A DNA stretch of 64,000 bases. It comes from Cloeon dipterum (lineage: Eukaryota; Arthropoda; Insecta; Ephemeroptera; Baetidae). Below the pieces are notes generated by a model. That model was not told where the DNA came from and did no database searches. It was given only the letters and a program-made list of their open reading frames with translations. Shown here piece by piece: positions 61,101 to 64,000 of this stretch (positions are counted from its first letter, which is position 1; every line of letters begins with the position of its first letter). The position numbers were made by a program, and so were the translations under genes. The stretch is taken from positions 10,532,886 through 10,596,885 of the forward strand of contig NC_088789.1 of the NCBI RefSeq assembly GCF_949628265.1. The letters run 5' to 3'.

Positions 61101-63170
61101 GACACTATCTTAGAAGGTGGCTCTGCTGAAATGGATTCCTTCAGTTGGTGAGTGCTCATCACCGATCCGTCGCAATTGACCTCCCAGAGCCTTGAGCCAG
61201 GCCGGGCGCAGAAAATCCTCAATTTGCACTTCATGCGCAGTGGAAGGCTCTCGTTAGCCCCAATCAGATCAAAGTGATTGACCATCAATGCAGCTGGAGG
61301 AACTGAGGCGGCAGTTTGCTCCTTTGATTGGCTGCATTCGTCGTTCTTGCAAATGAAGCAGGCGCCGAATTCGCCATCCCGCAGTTTCTGTCCAACTTGC
61401 TTGTACTGCTCCTTCTCAGTGTCAGACAAGTAGCATCTCGTGAGGGTTGAGATTATCATCAGATCGTGTGCGAAATCCATCTGAACGATGTTTGAGTCCA
61501 GTTGCATCAGTTGCATTGAAGCAGTTTGGAAAATATTTTTCGGCTGAAAATAAAAAATTTGGGAGTGTACTTTAAGATTTATTCTTCTTTTCCTTATTTT
61601 AAATAATAACATAAATGCAAACACTGAATAAAAACACTGACAGATGGCAAATTTATTAAATGCTGCAGATGTGATGGACTTTGAAATTACTATACATAAA
61701 ACGTGCTTTATATAATCTTATACAAAATGCCAATAACTAATTTAATAGCTGTCAAGTGACAATGTTTGAAACAAAAATATATACTTGTTCTTGAAACAAT
61801 AAGAGGCAAAGTTTTTAACGAAAAAAAACGCAAGCACTATTAATTTAATAGTATTCCAGTTCAATTTTGGTTCAACCTTCAACAATAATTAACATGACAA
61901 TCATTGTAATTTATTTTAAGGTTTGAGATAAGCCTTATCGAGTTTTATAAATAGCACAATGATGACACAATCAAGGCGAGTTAGCTAGTAAAATCTTTCT
62001 TTTTTTAATCGTGCATTCAAACATGTAAACACATAAAAATTGTAAAAAGAGTCGTTATTTATAATTGTGGTTAAAAGAGCAGCTTAATACAGCGCTTCCA
62101 TGTTTCAATTCTTAAGCCTTCTACTTAGCACAATTTGGTACTGAAGAGGTTCAAGTTTCTAAAAAAGGGTTGAATGATAAAACTTACTGTAAAGACTGAG
62201 ACGCAAAGGAGCGACACTTTGCCTGTGTTGTCACCAATGTATAGATCATCACTTTTTGAGTTCCACTGCATTGCAGTGACTTTAGCGCCCAAGTGCTCGC
62301 TTGACATCTGTATCCTCCTGGCTGCAGCTGGAGGAGATTGCAGCACATTGTGTTCAATCATCACCACAGCTCCTTTGCTAGTGGCGTAGGCCAAAATTTT
62401 TTCATCTGGAGATATTGACACTTTGTTGATTGGTCCATCCTGACATACAAATTTACTTTTAAAAATTTTTAGAGGGTTATTGATTTTCAATTTTACCTTG
62501 CTGGGAATAAGATGAAGGAAGGTACATGGCTCTCTCCTGAAAATGTATAGACCACCGCTGGTTGCACCAAAAACAAGAAGTTTTTGAGAGAGACCAAAAC
62601 AGGTGTACTGAAATTTTTCTTTTAGTTTGGATGTTGGTGGCCATAGAAACATTTTAATACCTTTATGCGTTGGGTGGATTTTAAGGGTTGTAGGATGTGC
62701 CCAAAATTTTCCAGCTCACACAAAACATATGGCCGCTTCTCACTTTCCTAAAAGCATAAACAATATAATATTTTCACTTGATTCAGGATTTACAATATAC
62801 AATAAAACGAATAAAACCAATTTTTCATCAAACAAAAATTTAAATACACACACTCGGTTTATCCCCTTTCGCTTAAATTAGATTTGAAAAATCCAAGAAG
62901 CAGGAGTTACATAATATTTTAAAATGGTATTGATTGTGTGTCAATTACATAACTGTTTAAAACTTAAAACTATAACTATTACTTGCAAATTTTGTTTCTA
63001 TTATGCAGCCCGTGTATCCTTGAAATAATGCCGGTTGACTAAATTACAGAATTTTCCAGTTTATGTCATAGCACGCGTGTGATTACAAAGTACATACAAC
63101 GTCAACCGAGCATGTCAGTGTGCTGTTATTGATCACAATTTACCACTGCAGCCCGTCCTTGCGGTGACAT
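58110..63170 (-). CDS. HPS5: HPS5, BLOC-2 complex subunit, with C-terminal RING-H2 pattern
   Basis: HPS5 (Drosophila pink) works in BLOC-2, which sends cargo to lysosome-related organelles such as pigment granules. Exons: 63170-63144 (start, tentative), 62747-62661, 62607-62497, 62439-62188, 61543-58824, 58768-58654 and 58385-58110, about 1,195 residues. N-terminal beta-propeller sequence includes YVLCELENFGHIL, FGATSGGLYIF, SPDEKILAYATSKGAVVM, SSEHLGAKVTAMQW, IGDNTGKVSLL, LMIISTLTRCYLSDTEKE, DGEFGACF and CARPGSRLWEVNCDGSVMST, which together are diagnostic. A long alpha-solenoid follows, with AIGPDQAINVLERC near the end. The final exon contains C-x2-C-x19-C-x-H-x2-H-x2-C-x7-C-x2-C (CPRC...CSHAFHVAC...CMQC), a full RING-H2 arrangement. 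The first coding exon (MSPQGRAAV) fits by phase only. The ATG at 62652 is intronic. Confidence 0.93.
61544..62187 (-). other. HPS5 intron
   Basis: 644 nt, phase 0, between the propeller exon ending SVFT and the large exon beginning PKNIFQTAS. AT-rich, with no repeat or ORF I can support. Confidence 0.8.
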
Positions 63171-64000
63171 GTCAACATGAAATATATTTACGACGCCCAA
63201 AACAGCCACTGTGTAGCTGGAGGAAAGGTCAAGTCAATCATTTTGCAATGGGATTAGGCGAGTGGCAAAATTCATCAGTTTTTACGTTGATCAAGGGTAA
63301 AACCACCAACATTTCCTTTCAAATTGAAGAAAGACATTTAAATGATTACTTTACCACTGTTTCATCCATGGCTAACGCATAATTATCGCAATATTTAGAA
63401 GATATTTGGCGCTCGCGACCACTCGCTGGTTCGGTCATATGATCATTTTGTTTACGGAGTGGTTCTTTGGCCACACCCACGGATCACGTGCTTTTGTAGG
63501 GCGCGGATATAAGTGAAGCTTTTGAAAGTTGCTGTAACACAAGTTGCATATCGTCCTGGTCCCGGTAAAATTGCGTAACTTTCAACAAAAACCCAAATTT
63601 TCAATGTCGAATTGATTGTTGACATTTTCTTGCAACAAGGAAATTCGCGTTTGGTTGTTGAAAGTTACGCAATTTTGCCGGGACCAGGACGATATCCACA
63701 AGGCTGTGCTGTGCAAGTAGAAATAACTCACTGGTTCTCTGGTTTGCATTACATATATGTAATTAAAATGACAGCGCGACATCACTGAACGATTACGGAC
63801 CATGCTAAAATTAATTTCGTTTGATAAAAAGAATAAAATGACAGTGAATTTGTATTCGGACACGATGCAGAATTTCCTGGATCCGACTTGGCCTCTTCAA
63901 TTTATATAAAGGCCCATTAGGTTATGTGTACGATTCATTTCAACGAATACAAAATCAGATAAATAATAATTCTTGTTTCATTGTTGTCAAAATTTTGTAA
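63171..64000. other. Region upstream of HPS5
   Basis: About 830 bp to the window edge. It contains a strong hairpin element (63548-63695) and no supportable coding exon. A candidate upstream TATA (GGATATAAGTG) lies at about 63506 on plus. TATATAAAGG at 63903 on plus could belong to a gene starting beyond or near the window end. Confidence 0.4.
63548..63695. mobile_element. Hairpin element near HPS5
   Basis: Inverted arms of about 55 bp (63548-63602 and 63640-63695) begin and end ATATCGTCCTGGTCCCGG and include AAAATTGCGTAACTTTCAAC. Outer bases pair almost perfectly and the loop is about 37 nt. A short fold-back MITE or a hairpin RNA precursor are the two readings; the sequence alone does not decide. 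Confidence 0.7.

Noticed and set aside
62125..62652. A minus-strand ORF with ATG at 62652 as the start of HPS5
   Set aside because: The first 15 codons lie in a short intron (62660-62608). The spliced exon 62747-62661 gives a better match to HPS5 N-termini. Also, 62496-62440 within the ORF is an intron.

Overview
The window is eukaryotic nuclear DNA, most likely from an insect or another arthropod. It is AT-rich, its genes are split by GT-AG introns often only 47-60 nt long, and it carries metazoan single-copy genes, cuticular-type ZP-domain genes with TATA promoters, and many short palindromic and poly(A)-tailed repeats. Nothing looks bacterial or viral. I found no CRISPR array, rRNA or tRNA. 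I cannot name the species.

Layout. 1-5948 (+) is the condensin subunit SMC4; the window opens inside it, so the N-terminal Walker A part is missing. 10973-20294 (-) is an unidentified protein of about 2,390 residues with a 19-residue charged repeat and a C-terminal MYND-like zinc finger. 21547-22596 (+) is a small coiled-coil protein. 22.7-30.5 kb is a repeat-rich desert with several fold-back elements. 30565-34549 (-) is a membrane-anchored gamma-glutamyltransferase. 35642-37867 (-) is the ribosome-biogenesis protein Notchless/NLE1, divergent from a small basic/serine-rich protein at 38439-40001 (+). 40.7-49.1 kb is a second desert with GC-rich islands. 49880-52203 and 54139-57594 (+) are two tandem secreted ZP-domain proteins. 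58110-63170 (-) is HPS5, a BLOC-2 subunit.

Exon boundaries were worked out by hand from splice consensus and reading phase. In every multi-exon gene except the first coding exon of HPS5, summed exon lengths are divisible by three and the joined protein is uninterrupted, which supports the models. The genes belong to unrelated processes (chromosome condensation, glutathione metabolism, 60S ribosome assembly, lysosome-related organelles, extracellular matrix), so there is no shared pathway apart from the tandem ZP pair.

The most notable points are the ZP pair with its C-terminal array of two-cysteine modules on proline-rich or threonine-rich linkers, HPS5 with an additional C-terminal RING-H2 pattern, the large MYND-like protein with a 57-bp coding minisatellite, and several dispersed non-autonomous element families. 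One of these is a hAT-like element in an SMC4 intron with an exact 8-bp target-site duplication.
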